A DNA stretch of 22,760 nucleotides from Planctomycetota bacterium (GTDB lineage Bacteria > Planctomycetota > UBA1135 > GCA-002686595). Shown here piece by piece: positions 8,612-17,600 of this stretch (positions within the stretch are counted from its first letter, which is position 1; every line of letters starts with the position of its first letter). The notes below the pieces were generated by a model, which saw only the letters and a list, made by a program, of their open reading frames with translations, searched no databases and was not told the DNA's origin. The stretch lies in assembly GCA_016709875.1 (NCBI GenBank), contig JADJLZ010000017.1:1-22760 (forward strand), in the 5' to 3' direction. The translations under genes and the position numbers were made by a program.

Positions 8612-9103
8612 ATGCACCCCACCGGCCTCAAACTCGCCACTCCCACGGAAACCACGATCGTCCTGACGCGCAGCTTCGACGCACCGCGCCGGCTCGTCTG
8701 GGAAGCGCTGCTCGTCCCGGACAAGATGCGCCGCTGGATGCTGCCTCCGCCGGGTTGGAGTCTCTCCGTCTGCGAGTGCGATGCGCGTCTGGCGGGCGGC
8801 CTGCGGATCGCGTGGAAGAGCGCGGAAGCCGATCCGGCCATGACGCTCTACGGCGTCTTCACCGAGGTGCTCCCGCACGAGCGCATCGTGCACACCGAGA
8901 TGATGGTGCTCGGTTCGGGTCAGCCGGTGGGCATGCAGGTGGAGGCGCACGAGTTCGCGGAGGAGCGCGGCGTCACCACGCTGCGCATCACGCAGACCTA
9001 CTCCTCGAAGGACGCGCGCGACGGCGCGCTCTGCTCCGGCATGGACGAGGGCATGGAGGCCTGTTATCTGCGGCTCGATGCGCTGCTCGCCGGGCGCGCG
9101 TAG
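8612..9103 (+). CDS. SRPBCC / AHSA1-like domain protein
   Basis: This intact 163-residue protein has the START-like SRPBCC fold, a hydrophobic-cavity fold that binds lipids or small aromatic ligands. The family signature is clear: VLTRSFDAPRRLVWEALLV, PDKMRRWMLPPPGW, a G-G-x-x-R-I-x-W strand (GGLRIAWKS), YGVFTEVLPHERIVHTEMM, VTTLRITQTYSSKDARDGAL and the C-terminal helix GMDEGMEACYLRLDALLA. The start at ATG 8612 has an AAGGA about seven bases upstream and matches the usual family N-terminus. It follows the ArsR gene and is most likely its partner. This is one of very few genes here with no frame error. The family call is firm; the ligand and role are unknown. Confidence 0.9.
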   Translation: MHPTGLKLATPTETTIVLTRSFDAPRRLVWEALLVPDKMRRWMLPPPGWSLSVCECDARLAGGLRIAWKSAEADPAMTLYGVFTEVLPHERIVHTEMMVLGSGQPVGMQVEAHEFAEERGVTTLRITQTYSSKDARDGALCSGMDEGMEACYLRLDALLAGRA

Positions 9104-9106
9104 TGC

Positions 9107-9120
9107 GCGGGCGAGCCCGC
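9107..9120 (+). terminator. Short GC hairpin after the SRPBCC gene
   Basis: GCGGG, loop CGAG, CCCGC starts four bases after the SRPBCC stop codon. There is no T tract, so termination is only a possibility, and such hairpins arise easily by chance at this base composition. Confidence 0.2.
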
Positions 9121-9197
9121 CGGCGGAGCTAGTCACGGCCGTAGGTCCTGTGCTTGGACAGGCTCCTGCTCATGCCGTCTCGAACGACGGTCTCCGC

Positions 9198-9289
9198 TCA
9201 CTTGACGTCGTCGATGTTCTTCGCCGGGTAGCCGGCAAGGACCACCCGATCCGCAGCCGTTCCGGCCGCCTTGGAAACGGGCGCCGCGA
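9198..9289 (-). pseudogene. Short coding fragment resembling a B12-domain tail (methylmalonyl-CoA mutase type)
   Basis: Directly after the PhoD stop the minus strand reads a frame of about 30 residues, VSKAAGTAADRVVLAGYPAK then NIDDVK, ending at TGA 9200-9198. The AADRVVLAGYPAxxI pattern is like the end of the cobalamin-binding domain of methylmalonyl-CoA mutase small subunits, where the chain normally goes on with AAGVDxFIHxR. The continuation is missing. This is a very small fragment, so the match may be chance. Confidence 0.25.
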
Positions 9290-9294
9290 GTCAG

Positions 9295-11356
9295 TCAAAT
9301 CGACAATCCAGCATCGCCTTCGAGAACCTCTGTCTCGAGCTGCGGGCGCCCTCCGCTCTCCCACAGTGCAGCCGTGTGCACGACCCGATACCGGATCGGC
9401 CCGCCGTCCGCTCGTTCGCTGCGCGCGATGGGGCGTGGGATGCAGACGAACTCGGTGCGCATCTCGGCGGCCGACAAGCGGACCTTCGCGTAACCGTGTC
9501 CTCCCATGTCGACGAACTCGAGGTGCGGAGCCAGATCCGGATTGGAGAGCGAGCGTGCGCGTTTCAGGTCGAAGCTGCGTGCGTATTCGAGGCAAGCGCG
9601 CACGCCGTGCTTCAGCAGCAAGTTGAAGGTCCACTCCGGCTTCGCTCCGTCCTCCCTGTCGGCAAGAAACAGCGGCCGCAGCGGAGCGTCCTTCGGAAGG
9701 TTGTACTCGGAGCCTTCCATCGGCCCGGGGCTGGTGAGAGACCCGCCCACGAAGCTCAAGCCGACGGGCTCGAACTTGCCGGGCGGAAGTTCCGCCGTCG
9801 CATATCCGGCCCAGAAGCTGTGACGGTCGCCCGAGACGATCGCGAAGCCCGTGATCTTCGCGTCGCGCACGAGCTGGTAGATCTCGGCGCGCTCTGCGTA
9901 CGCCGTGCCGTAATCACCGCCACCCAGGGACGCGAACGTGTTCGGCGGCCACGACTCCCGGGTGAGACCCGCGGGAAGGTTCTGCGGGTCGGCGCGCCGA
10001 TCCAGGTGCCGAGCGAGTTCGCCCAGATCTTCCAGGCCGCTGTCGAGCTCCCGAGCTTGTCCTTGAACCAGGCCTTCTGTTCTGACCCGAGAAGCGTCTG
10101 CGGCGGCGCGCTGCGTCGCGGGTTGGGGACCTGCGCAGCGTTGAAGCCGATCTCCGCTGGGGGATTGCCGCCGTTGAAGCCGCGCCCGCCGTCGAGAGCT
10201 TGCATCGCAAACTCGGGGAACATGCCCATGAACTCTTCGCGGGCGAGCTTGTCGAGCGAGGGATCGCTGAAGGGGTCCGCGCTCCGATAGCTGTGCTGGT
10301 CGGTGAGGATCAGATCCATGTGCTGGCCGTAGCGCAGCGCGCGGTAGCCCTTGAGGCTGTTGATCGCCGCCAGGTTGTTCGGTTCCAGCCCCAGTCCGTT
10401 GCGATCGAACTCGGTGATGGGGACGTTTTCCACCGCGGGTGGATCGAAGCGCTCGAGCGACCCGCTCGGCGGAGCGACACGTGCGGGCAGATACTCGAAC
10501 CAGGCCTGATTCGCCGCGACCTTGACGCTCTGGCCAGGCTGCTCGAACGACCCCGCCTTGACGATGCTCTGCCAACCCTGCCAAGAGAATTCATGGTTGT
10601 CCCAGATCGCGACGAACGGCCAGCGCGCGCGCGCGTCCTGCAGGTCCGGATCGGCGAGGTAGCCCTTGTAGATGGCGCGATAGCCTTCGACGGAGAGCGG
10701 GATGTGGAAGTTGCCGACTTTCTTGCCGTCCGGGATGCGCGCGACCTCGTAGATCGTGCGGTCGTAGCGCGTCTTCACCTCGTCGGGATACTCGACCACC
10801 TCGTAGATGAAATCGCCCAGGTGCAGGATGAACCCGAGTTGCTCGGCGGCGGGAGCGCGTTCATCCTCGTAGATCATCCGGCGATAGGCGTTGAGCTTGC
10901 CCTCATTGAGATCCTGACAGCTCACAAAGGCGAAGTTCACCGTGCGCGGATCGTTCGAGAGCGGCGCCGTGAGCGTGCGGCCGACCCGGCTGCCGTTTCC
11001 GTCGGGGTCGGTGAACCGGTACCAGTAGGTGCGCGCCGGCTCGAGTCCGGCGATCAGTACGCGCGTGGTCCAGTCCGAAGCGCTCGAGACCGCTGCCTGC
11101 GCGTGCGCGATGACTCGGCGGAAGCGCTCGTCCTCGGCGACCTCGACGGTCAGGAGCTCGCGTGTGCCCTTTCGAACGGACGCCTCGTCCACAGAATGAC
11201 GCTGTGCGGATCGGGATCGCCCGAGGCGACCCCCTGAGGAAACAGCTCCCGCCGCTCGTGCCAGCGGACACTCGAACATCCAGCCGGTCCGGCCCATGCG
11301 AGCGAAGCACCGATGGCGGCTGCAGACTTCAGGAAGGATCGGCGGCTTGTGTTCAT
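9295..11356 (-). CDS. phoD: PhoD-type alkaline phosphatase/phosphodiesterase with Tat signal, two frameshifts
   Basis: PhoD enzymes are exported metallophosphoesterases (Fe3+/Ca2+ in the Bacillus enzyme) that release phosphate from mono- and diesters. The start ATG 11356 gives a Tat leader (MNTSRRSFLKSAAAIGASLA) with a possible lipoprotein Cys (GPAGC). The N-terminal domain contains PQGVASGDPDPHSVILWT and ARTYWYRFT. The metal-site motifs are FVSCQDLNEG, LHLGDFIYEVVEYPDEV, AIWDNHEFSWQG, LILTDQHSYR and FAIVSGDRHSFWAG, followed by LPPGKFEPVGLSFVGGSLTS and a tail ending at TGA 9297-9295. Two single-base losses, near 11170 and 10030, break the frame. Restoring them gives 687 residues, in the usual size range of large PhoD proteins. 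WDNHE replaces the more common WDDHE. No Pho box was recognised upstream. All main motifs are kept, so the gene is probably functional. Confidence 0.9.
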
Positions 11357-11546
11357 CGTCTGGGCGTTGGCGCTTCCAAGCGCATGACCTCGCCGCCAGC
11401 CTAGCACCGCCAAACAGCGCCGGGCGTTTCCCACGCAGCCCTGACATTGACCCAGCGCTCCCCGCGCCTCGCGCACTTGGGCCGGACTCCGCGCGATCTC
11501 GAGGCGCGAGCCGGTGCGGGATTCGCGCACCCCTCGCCGCGCTCCT

Positions 11547-11906
11547 TCAGGCTTGCACGATCGGCCTGGATCCACATGAGGCCATGCGTGTCATGTCGAA
11601 AGGCATGGATTTGGGCGTCTTGCGCTGCGACAGCTCCTGCATGAACTTCCTGTTCACGGCATTCCGGTGCGCCTAGTTTCGGTAGACGATGAACGAGTAC
11701 CAGACCGTCTCGCCCGGCTTGAGCTTCGCCATCTTCTTGAAGCCTCCGCCGCAGCCGGGCATCCCCTCGATGTCGTCGGCGACGCACTCGAAGTACTGCA
11801 GAGCGCCGTGCTTCATCCAGACTTGCTTGCCCCAGGTCGCCATCTTCTTGTACGCCGCGATCTTGGCCTTCGGTGTAGGGATCACGAATCCGTCGACGTA
11901 GGTCAT
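11547..11906 (-). CDS. DUF1428 / YbaA-like protein, copy 2 (in-frame TAG)
   Basis: This is the second member of the DUF1428 family, 119 codons long. ATG 11906 has a perfect AGGAGG seven bases upstream. It reads MTYVDGFVIPTPKAKIAAYK, KMATWGKQVWMKHGA, LQYFECVADDIEGMPG, KLKPGETVWYSFIVYRN, then TAG (11675-11673), then AHRNAVNRKFMQELSQRK and MPFDMTRMASCG, to TGA 11549-11547. The stop sits exactly where copy 1 has Arg (YRNRAHRN), and the downstream frame is fully conserved, so this is a point change or a read error, not a frame shift. If real, it would remove the last 41 residues. The two copies share most residues through the core and are clearly paralogues. It lies between phoD and a divergent small gene. 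The function is unknown. Confidence 0.85.
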
Positions 11907-11913
11907 GGGGTGG

Positions 11914-11919
11914 CCTCCT
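11914..11919 (-). promoter_or_regulatory. Ribosome binding site of DUF1428 copy 2
   Basis: A perfect AGGAGG with seven bases to ATG 11906 decides the start over an in-frame ATG further upstream (11960), which would add 18 residues not present in the family. Confidence 0.6.
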
Positions 11920-12057
11920 GTGTGCCGTGGAGTAGTTGATTGTCCGATCACGCGCGGCACTGGTCGCGCACACGCGAGGGAGGGAGTCTAGCGAGCGGCG
12001 CCGGTACGATGGATCAACGACCGCGCTCGGCTCGGAGGTCGTCGCGCTGAGTTTCCC

Positions 12058-12416
12058 GTGCCGGCTGAAGGGAACTCTGCTCCGCGCTTGCCGCTGGCGA
12101 CGCTCGAGGTCCAGGAACTCGGCCGCAGCTACGACGTCGAGGCGTCCTCGGGAACCGTCGTGGAGAAGGAGTCGCGCCTCGAACAACGCGTGCACTTGCA
12201 CACGACGGGAGGCGGCGCGACCGTGATCGGCGACCAGGTTTCGGTGTCGCCGACTCAGGTTCACGCCCAGACACAGATCACGCGCAAGGATTGTCTCTGG
12301 GTGCGCGACGCGGCCGGGCACGAGAGCCTTTGGAACTTCACCAACGCGAACTGGCGGCTGCGCTCGACGGCGCGAGCTGTCCAGCCGGACTCGCGCACGA
12401 ACAGGCGCAAATCTAG
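12058..12416 (+). CDS. Unidentified small protein, 3' end uncertain
   Basis: From a possible GTG at 12058 the frame reads VQELGRSYDVEASSGTVVEK, ESRLEQRVHLHTTGGG, ATVIGDQVSVSPTQVHAQTQ and LWVRDAAGHESLWNFTNANW. The mix of alternating polar and hydrophobic residues and a WVRDAAGHES motif suggests an all-beta domain. It recalls small proteins of unknown function in which a Gly-rich loop is followed by a (F/L)WVxxxDGxExxxxF strand, but I cannot name the family. The same frame stays open to 12855, overlapping the next gene, which is unlikely to be real. A shift near 12350 would reach TAG 12414-12416 after LDGASCPAGLAHEQ. The start lies 151 bases from the divergent DUF1428 start. There is no obvious signal peptide. 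Confidence 0.45.
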
Positions 12417-12572
12417 CGCGGGCGATGAGCTTCCCCCCGAATTGCGCCCGGGCTGCGCCATGGGGCTCCGGTTGTGGGAGGTTCCGGCCTGGGTCGGTGC
12501 TTGGGTATCCTACGTCCCGCTCCTCCTCCCATGGCCCCGAACTCCCAAGACAACACGAAGTCGAGTTTCGAC

Positions 12573-14393
12573 ATGTCCAACCAGATCACGCCCCACTCGA
12601 GGTCCGCTTCCCTGCACGCGCGGCTTCGGTCGACGTCGCTGCTCGTTGTCAGCGCTAGCGCGCTCCTCGCCGCGGCATCGGCCCAGAGCACGACGCGCGT
12701 CAGTGAGAGCGCCAGCGGAACGCAGGGGAATTTCCAGAGCCTCGACGCGGCGATCTCGGCCGACGGACGCTTCATCGCGTTCCACAGCTCGTCGTCGAAT
12801 CTCGTTGCCGGTGACACGAACGCCAATACCGACATCTTCGTGCGCGATCGGGTGAGCGGATCGGTGGAGCGCGTGAGCCTCTCGACGGGCGGGCTCCAGG
12901 GGAACGGGTGGTGCATCGACACCGCGATCTCGGCCGACGGCCGCTTCGTGGCGTTCAAGAGCAGCTCCACCAACTTCGTGCCCGGCGACACGAACGGCGC
13001 CGAGGACATCTTCGTGCGCGATCGCCAACTCGGAACCACGGAGTGCGCGAGCGTGAGCTCTGGCGGTACCCTCGCAGATGGGTACAGCGTCGAAACCTCC
13101 ATCTCGGGTGACGGCCGCTATGTGGCCTTCACGAGCGTCGCAACGAACCTCGTCGCCGGCGACACGAACGGGAAGTCCGACATCTTCGTCCATGACCGGT
13201 CGACTGGGGCGACGGTGCGCGCGAGCGTGTCCACGAGTGGTGTGCAGGGCGCCGAGAACAGCAGCAATCCATCGATCTCGGGCGATGGCCGGTTCGTGAC
13301 GTTCCAGAGCTACTCCTCGAACCTCGCAGCCCCCGATCCGAACGGCACGGTGCAGGACATCTTCGTGCGCGACCTGCTCCTCGGCACGACGGAGATCCTG
13401 AGCGTCGGGAGCTCGGGAGGCGGTGGCGGCATCTATCCTTCGATCTCGGCCGACGGACGGTTCGTGGCCTTTCAGAGTAACTCTGGAGACCTCGTCGCGG
13501 GCGACACGAACTTCGGCACGGACGTGTTCGTGCGCGACCGGCAGCTCGGAACGATCGAGCGCGCCAATCTGACGGCCAGCGGGGGACAGGCCAGCAACGG
13601 TGGCGACGAGGCGACCATCTCGTACGACGGCCGCTACGTCACCTTCGCGAGCTGGACAGCGGATCTCGTCGCAGGCGATACGAACGGGTGGAAGGACATC
13701 TTCGTGCGCGATCGGGTGAACAGCACCACTGTGATCGCCAGCATCCCTGCGGGCGGCGGCACGGCGAACAACTCGAGCAACTTCCCCTCGATCTCGGCGG
13801 ACGGTCGCTTCGTGGTATTCGAGAGCGGAGCCACGAATCTCGTCGCGGGAGACACGAACAGCTGGGGCGACGTGTTTCTGCGCGATGTCACGGGTCCGCC
13901 GCCGCCGCTCGCGTACTGTTTCGGCGACGGCAGCTCTGGCCCGTGCCCGTGCGGCAACAATGGCGCGAGCGGCCGCGGCTGCGAGAACTCCGCCTCCACG
14001 GGTGGAGCGCAGCTCAGCGGCCAGGGCAGCGTCTCGCTCGCCAATGATACGCTCGTGCTCACGAGCACCGGCGAACTGCCGAGCGCGCTCAGCATCCTGC
14101 TGCAGGGCAGCGCCTCGATCGGCGCCGCCCCGTTCGGAGATGGGCTGCGCTGCGCCGGCGGCGTGCTGAAACGACTCTTCACGCGCAACGCCAGCGGCGG
14201 CACGCTCAGCCTGCCCCAGGTCGGCGATCCTGCGATCTCCGCGCGCTCGGCGGCGCTCGGCGACACGCTCAGCGCCGGCGCCGCGCGCGCCTACCAGACC
14301 TACTACCGTGATCCGCAGCCCGGGTTTTGCCCCACGCCGCAGGGCAACAGCTGGAACATCTCCTCGGGCGTCTTGGTCGTCTGGGCGCAGTGA
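12573..14393 (+). CDS. Exported seven-bladed TolB/PD40-like propeller with planctomycete Cys-rich C-terminal domain
   Basis: This intact 606-residue gene starts at ATG 12573, with only a weak GAAG upstream. A signal peptide follows (LRSTSLLVVSASALLAAASA, then QSTTRV). Seven near-identical blades of about 58 residues follow, each beginning IS(A/G/Y)DGR(F/Y)(I/V)(A/T/V)F at residues 61, 119, 177, 235, 291, 349 and 407 and continuing SNLVAGDTNxxxDIFVRDR, then G-T-x-E-x-A/V-S. This is the PD40/WD40-like propeller of TolB relatives; the GDTNxxxDIF loops could bind calcium. From Y448 there is a separate domain: CFGDGSSGPCPCGNNG, GCENSASTGG, APFGDGLRCAGGVLKRL, YQTYYRDPQPGFCPTP and a final VLVVWAQ. 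It has six Cys (449, 458, 460, 470, 527, 586), enough for three disulfides. I know this tail from many exported planctomycete proteins; its role is unknown. An alternative ATG at 12531 would add 14 residues before the leader. Confidence 0.9.
   Translation: MSNQITPHSRSASLHARLRSTSLLVVSASALLAAASAQSTTRVSESASGTQGNFQSLDAAISADGRFIAFHSSSSNLVAGDTNANTDIFVRDRVSGSVERVSLSTGGLQGNGWCIDTAISADGRFVAFKSSSTNFVPGDTNGAEDIFVRDRQLGTTECASVSSGGTLADGYSVETSISGDGRYVAFTSVATNLVAGDTNGKSDIFVHDRSTGATVRASVSTSGVQGAENSSNPSISGDGRFVTFQSYSSNLAAPDPNGTVQDIFVRDLLLGTTEILSVGSSGGGGGIYPSISADGRFVAFQSNSGDLVAGDTNFGTDVFVRDRQLGTIERANLTASGGQASNGGDEATISYDGRYVTFASWTADLVAGDTNGWKDIFVRDRVNSTTVIASIPAGGGTANNSSNFPSISADGRFVVFESGATNLVAGDTNSWGDVFLRDVTGPPPPLAYCFGDGSSGPCPCGNNGASGRGCENSASTGGAQLSGQGSVSLANDTLVLTSTGELPSALSILLQGSASIGAAPFGDGLRCAGGVLKRLFTRNASGGTLSLPQVGDPAISARSAALGDTLSAGAARAYQTYYRDPQPGFCPTPQGNSWNISSGVLVVWAQ
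12753..13910 (+). repeat. Seven in-frame tandem repeats of 174 bases (one of 168)
   Basis: The codon for Ile in IS(A/G)DGR starts at 12753, 12927, 13101, 13275, 13443, 13617 and 13791. The spacing is 174, 174, 174, 168, 174 and 174 bases. This encodes the propeller blades and points to growth by internal duplication followed by divergence. Confidence 0.85.
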
Positions 14394-14406
14394 CGCGGAT
14401 GGACGG

Positions 14407-14423
14407 GTCAACTCCTCGTTGAC
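14407..14423 (+). terminator. Short inverted repeat after the propeller gene
   Basis: GTCAAC, five bases and GTTGAC lie 14 bases after the stop codon. There is no T tract. It could help transcription stop in this 231-base gap, but the stem is short. Confidence 0.2.
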
Positions 14424-14491
14424 GGGCAGCACGCAGCACTTTGTTCGAGGCCGGGTTGGACTTGATCCAGCTCGGCCTCGCTCGCAGGCAC

Positions 14492-14515
14492 CGCCGCCCG
14501 ACGCGCACGAGCTGG
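14492..14515. repeat. 24-base exact repeat also found at 4104-4127
   Basis: An identical 24-base string, starting CGCCGCCCGACG and ending GAGCTGG, occurs in the same orientation at 4104-4127 and here, both outside confident genes. Both copies can be read RRPTRTSW. It may be the trace of a shared mobile or duplicated sequence. The flanks do not match for any distance. Confidence 0.5.
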
Positions 14516-14624
14516 ACCGGAGCGAAGCTCTGAGATGGACGATTTTCACCCCGCGGAGCCGTGAGCCGCTTCCCGCGGCTGTTGGAAACGCCGACGCCCC
14601 CGCGTTGGTATAGGATCGCTTGCG

Positions 14625-17600
14625 ATGAATCGGCGCCCGCTGCTCGTATCCCTCGTCCTGGCTGTGCTCATCTTCGGGGGGCTGGGTGCTTGGCTGCTGT
14701 TGCGGCACGAGCCTGCGCGCGGCGGCGAGGCTGCGCTCGCGCCCGTCATGTCGAACACGGCAATCGGACTCGACCCGGCCGCGCTCGAGGCCTCCTCCGG
14801 CAAGTCCGCGCTCGACACGACCGACGCGCGCACGCAAGCGATCCCGGTCGGTGTGCGCCTCGCCGGCCCCGGGCGCCTCACAGGGCGCGTGATCGAGCGC
14901 GAGAGCGGCCTCGGCGTCCCGCACATGCGCGTCGACCTGCTGCCGATGCCGCCCGCGGCGGGCGAGTTCATGGGGCGCATGCTGATGCTCAGCCCCCAGA
15001 CCTCGCACATGGCGGGGCGCACGAAGCCCATCGCCGTGGCGGAGACCGATGCACGCGGGGCGTTCGCCTTCGAGGGCGTGCGCACGGGCTCGTGGTTCCT
15101 CGACACGCGCGGGCCCTATCACGTGCCCGAGATGACCGTGCGCGCACAGGTGCTCGCCTCCGGCGCCGGCGGGCCGATCGACGTCTTCGTGCTGCCCGGC
15201 GGGCGCGTGCTGGGCACCGTCTTCGAGCCCGAGGCACGCCCTCGCCGCGCGCGAAGGTCGTGCTCGTGCCTGGGCCGGGGAACTTCCTGACGACGCTGCA
15301 GAACGGCGACCACCGCCTGCTCGAGGCGCAGGCGGATGAGCAGGGCGCCTTCGTCTTCGACGGCGTGCCGCCCGGCGACGGCTGGGAGCTCACGGCCAGC
15401 GGGGCGCACTTCGCGCTCTCGCACGCGACCGGCCTGCACATCGTCGCCATGCAGGACACGCGCGCCGACGTGCGCACGCGTGTGGGCGGCAAGATCTCCG
15501 GCCGCGTGCTCTCTGGCCCCGGCAAGGACGCGACGAGCGGAGACGAGTCCAAGCCGCTGGCCGGTGCGCACCTGGGCGCGATCCCACGCGGCCTGCGCGA
15601 CCTGCGCTGCCTGGAGGAGATCGTGCTGCAGACGCACTGCGTCAGCGCCAGCGACGGCAGCTTCCTGATGGAGCACGTGCCGCCGGGCGAGATCGACATC
15701 GTGGCGCTCGCCTGGGGACACCTGCCCGGGATCGGCTCGCGCGTGAGCTCGGTCGACGCAACGCAGACGGAGGCGGGGGACATCCTGCTCCCGCGCGGGC
15801 CGGTGATCTCCGGTCGCGTGGTGGACGCGGAGGGTCAGCCGCTCGCGGGCGTGCGCATGACCTGGGACATCGTCGACTGGAAGAACCTGCAGTTCGACTT
15901 CAGCTTCGCGCCGATGTTGGCGCAGGCCGTGAAGGGCCTCGATCTGCCCAAGACCGACGCCGACGGCGTCTTCCATGCCGGCCCAGTCGCGGGCGACGCG
16001 CCCTGGAAGATCGACTTCCAGAAGCTCGGCTACGTGGATGCCAGCGCCCGCTTCGACCCGGCGCAGGACGGCGATCCCGCCTCCTCGAACGTGACCGTAG
16101 TGATGCACCGCGGCGGGGCGCTCGAGGGCATCGTGATGGACGAACTCGCCGCCGAGCCGGTGACGACGTTCACGATCTCGACCGGTGAGCGCGTGGACTC
16201 GGAGGAGGACGCGCCGGGCGGACGCAATCCGTTCAGCGGCGGCACCACTTTCGAGGACGCGGGCGGCCGCTTCCGACTCGACTCGCTTCAGCCGGGGAAG
16301 GTGCAACTCACGGTCAGCGCTCCGGGCTACCCCCGAGACCAAGGTCGCGGATGTCGAGGTGACCGAGGGTGCCGTCAAGAAGGGCATGATCGTGCGCCTG
16401 CGCCGCGGCGCGACGATCCGCGGCGTCTGCGTGGACCAGGACGGCAAGCCGGTCGCCGGCGCGCAGATCGTCGTCGCGCCCTCGAGCGGCGCCCTGCGCA
16501 TGGCTCCGGGTGTGCGCGAGGAGAACCGGCGCGCACGCCGTGGCGGCGGCTCGCGCAGAGGTCCCTTCGGTGGCGGCGGCATGCTCGGCGGATCCGACCA
16601 GCTCCCGCCCGGACTGCTCGGATTCGCGGCCAACCTGGGCTTGCTCGGCGACCGCATCGCCATCTCGAAGCCGGATGGGCGCTTCGAGATCCTCGGGGCC
16701 GAGGCCGGCAGCGTGCGCCTGCAGGCTTCGCAGCGCGACTACGCCTGGGGCAGCTCGGAGGAATTCGAAGTCGTCGCGGGCGCCGTGCGCGGAGGCGTCG
16801 TCGTCACCCTGCACCAGGGCGGGGGACTCGAGGGCAACGTCACCGATCGCCACGGTCGCGCGCTGCCGCAGGCGATCGTGGCCGCGTTCTCGCCGGGCGC
16901 CTTCGCCGGCAACGGCGCCAACGCGGGCGGACTCTACCAGGGCGAGACCGACGCCAAGGGCGACTACACGATCCGCCGCATCACGCCGGGCAGCTACTTC
17001 GTGGTCGTGACGCGCGGCGACGCGGAGCTCAACCCGCTCTCCTTCTTCGGCACGCTCAACTTCGACCTCGTCAGCGTTCCCGACGACGAGCTCATGCGCT
17101 ACGACCTCGTCGCCAACTCGGCGGGTGGCTGCCGCGTCCACGGCCGCGTGAGCGACGAGGGCCAGCCGGTCACGCGCGGCACGCTGGCCGCGATGCGTTT
17201 CGACGGCGACTCCGTGCTCGGCTTCGAAATGAAGGTGGCCTCACTCGATGCGCAGGGCCGCTACGAGTTCGCCGGGCTCGCGCCGGGCGAGTACCAGCTC
17301 AGCCTCGACGGTCAGGGCGGGCAGATCCGCCTGCGACTCGACGTGCCCGACGAGCCCGAGCTGCAGCTCGACCTCGAGTTGCCGCACGGAGCGATCGAGG
17401 GCAGCGTGCTCGACGAGGCGACCAACGAGCCGGTCCCAGGCGCGGAGGTGCTGCTCGACTCGACCGAGCCGCCGGCCCCGGGCGGAGGCGGCCTGTTCAG
17501 CGGCATGGCGGGGCGGCAGAACCGCTCGCAGCGCCGCACGAGCGACGAGCAGGGCAAGTACCGCTTCGATCGACTGCGGACCGACGAGTATCAGCTCATC

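Noticed and set aside
12416..12855. Continuation of the small gene at 12058 through the propeller start
   Set aside because: The frame stays open but loses coding character after about 12360 and overlaps a confident gene in another frame.
12753..13910. CRISPR or non-coding satellite array
   Set aside because: The period is a multiple of three, the units are in frame and diverged, and they encode propeller blades; there are no short palindromic repeats with unique spacers.
12510..15122. Very long minus-strand open frame of about 870 codons
   Set aside because: It is an antisense shadow of the repeat-rich propeller gene in GC-rich DNA, with no family motif and Arg/Ala-rich composition.
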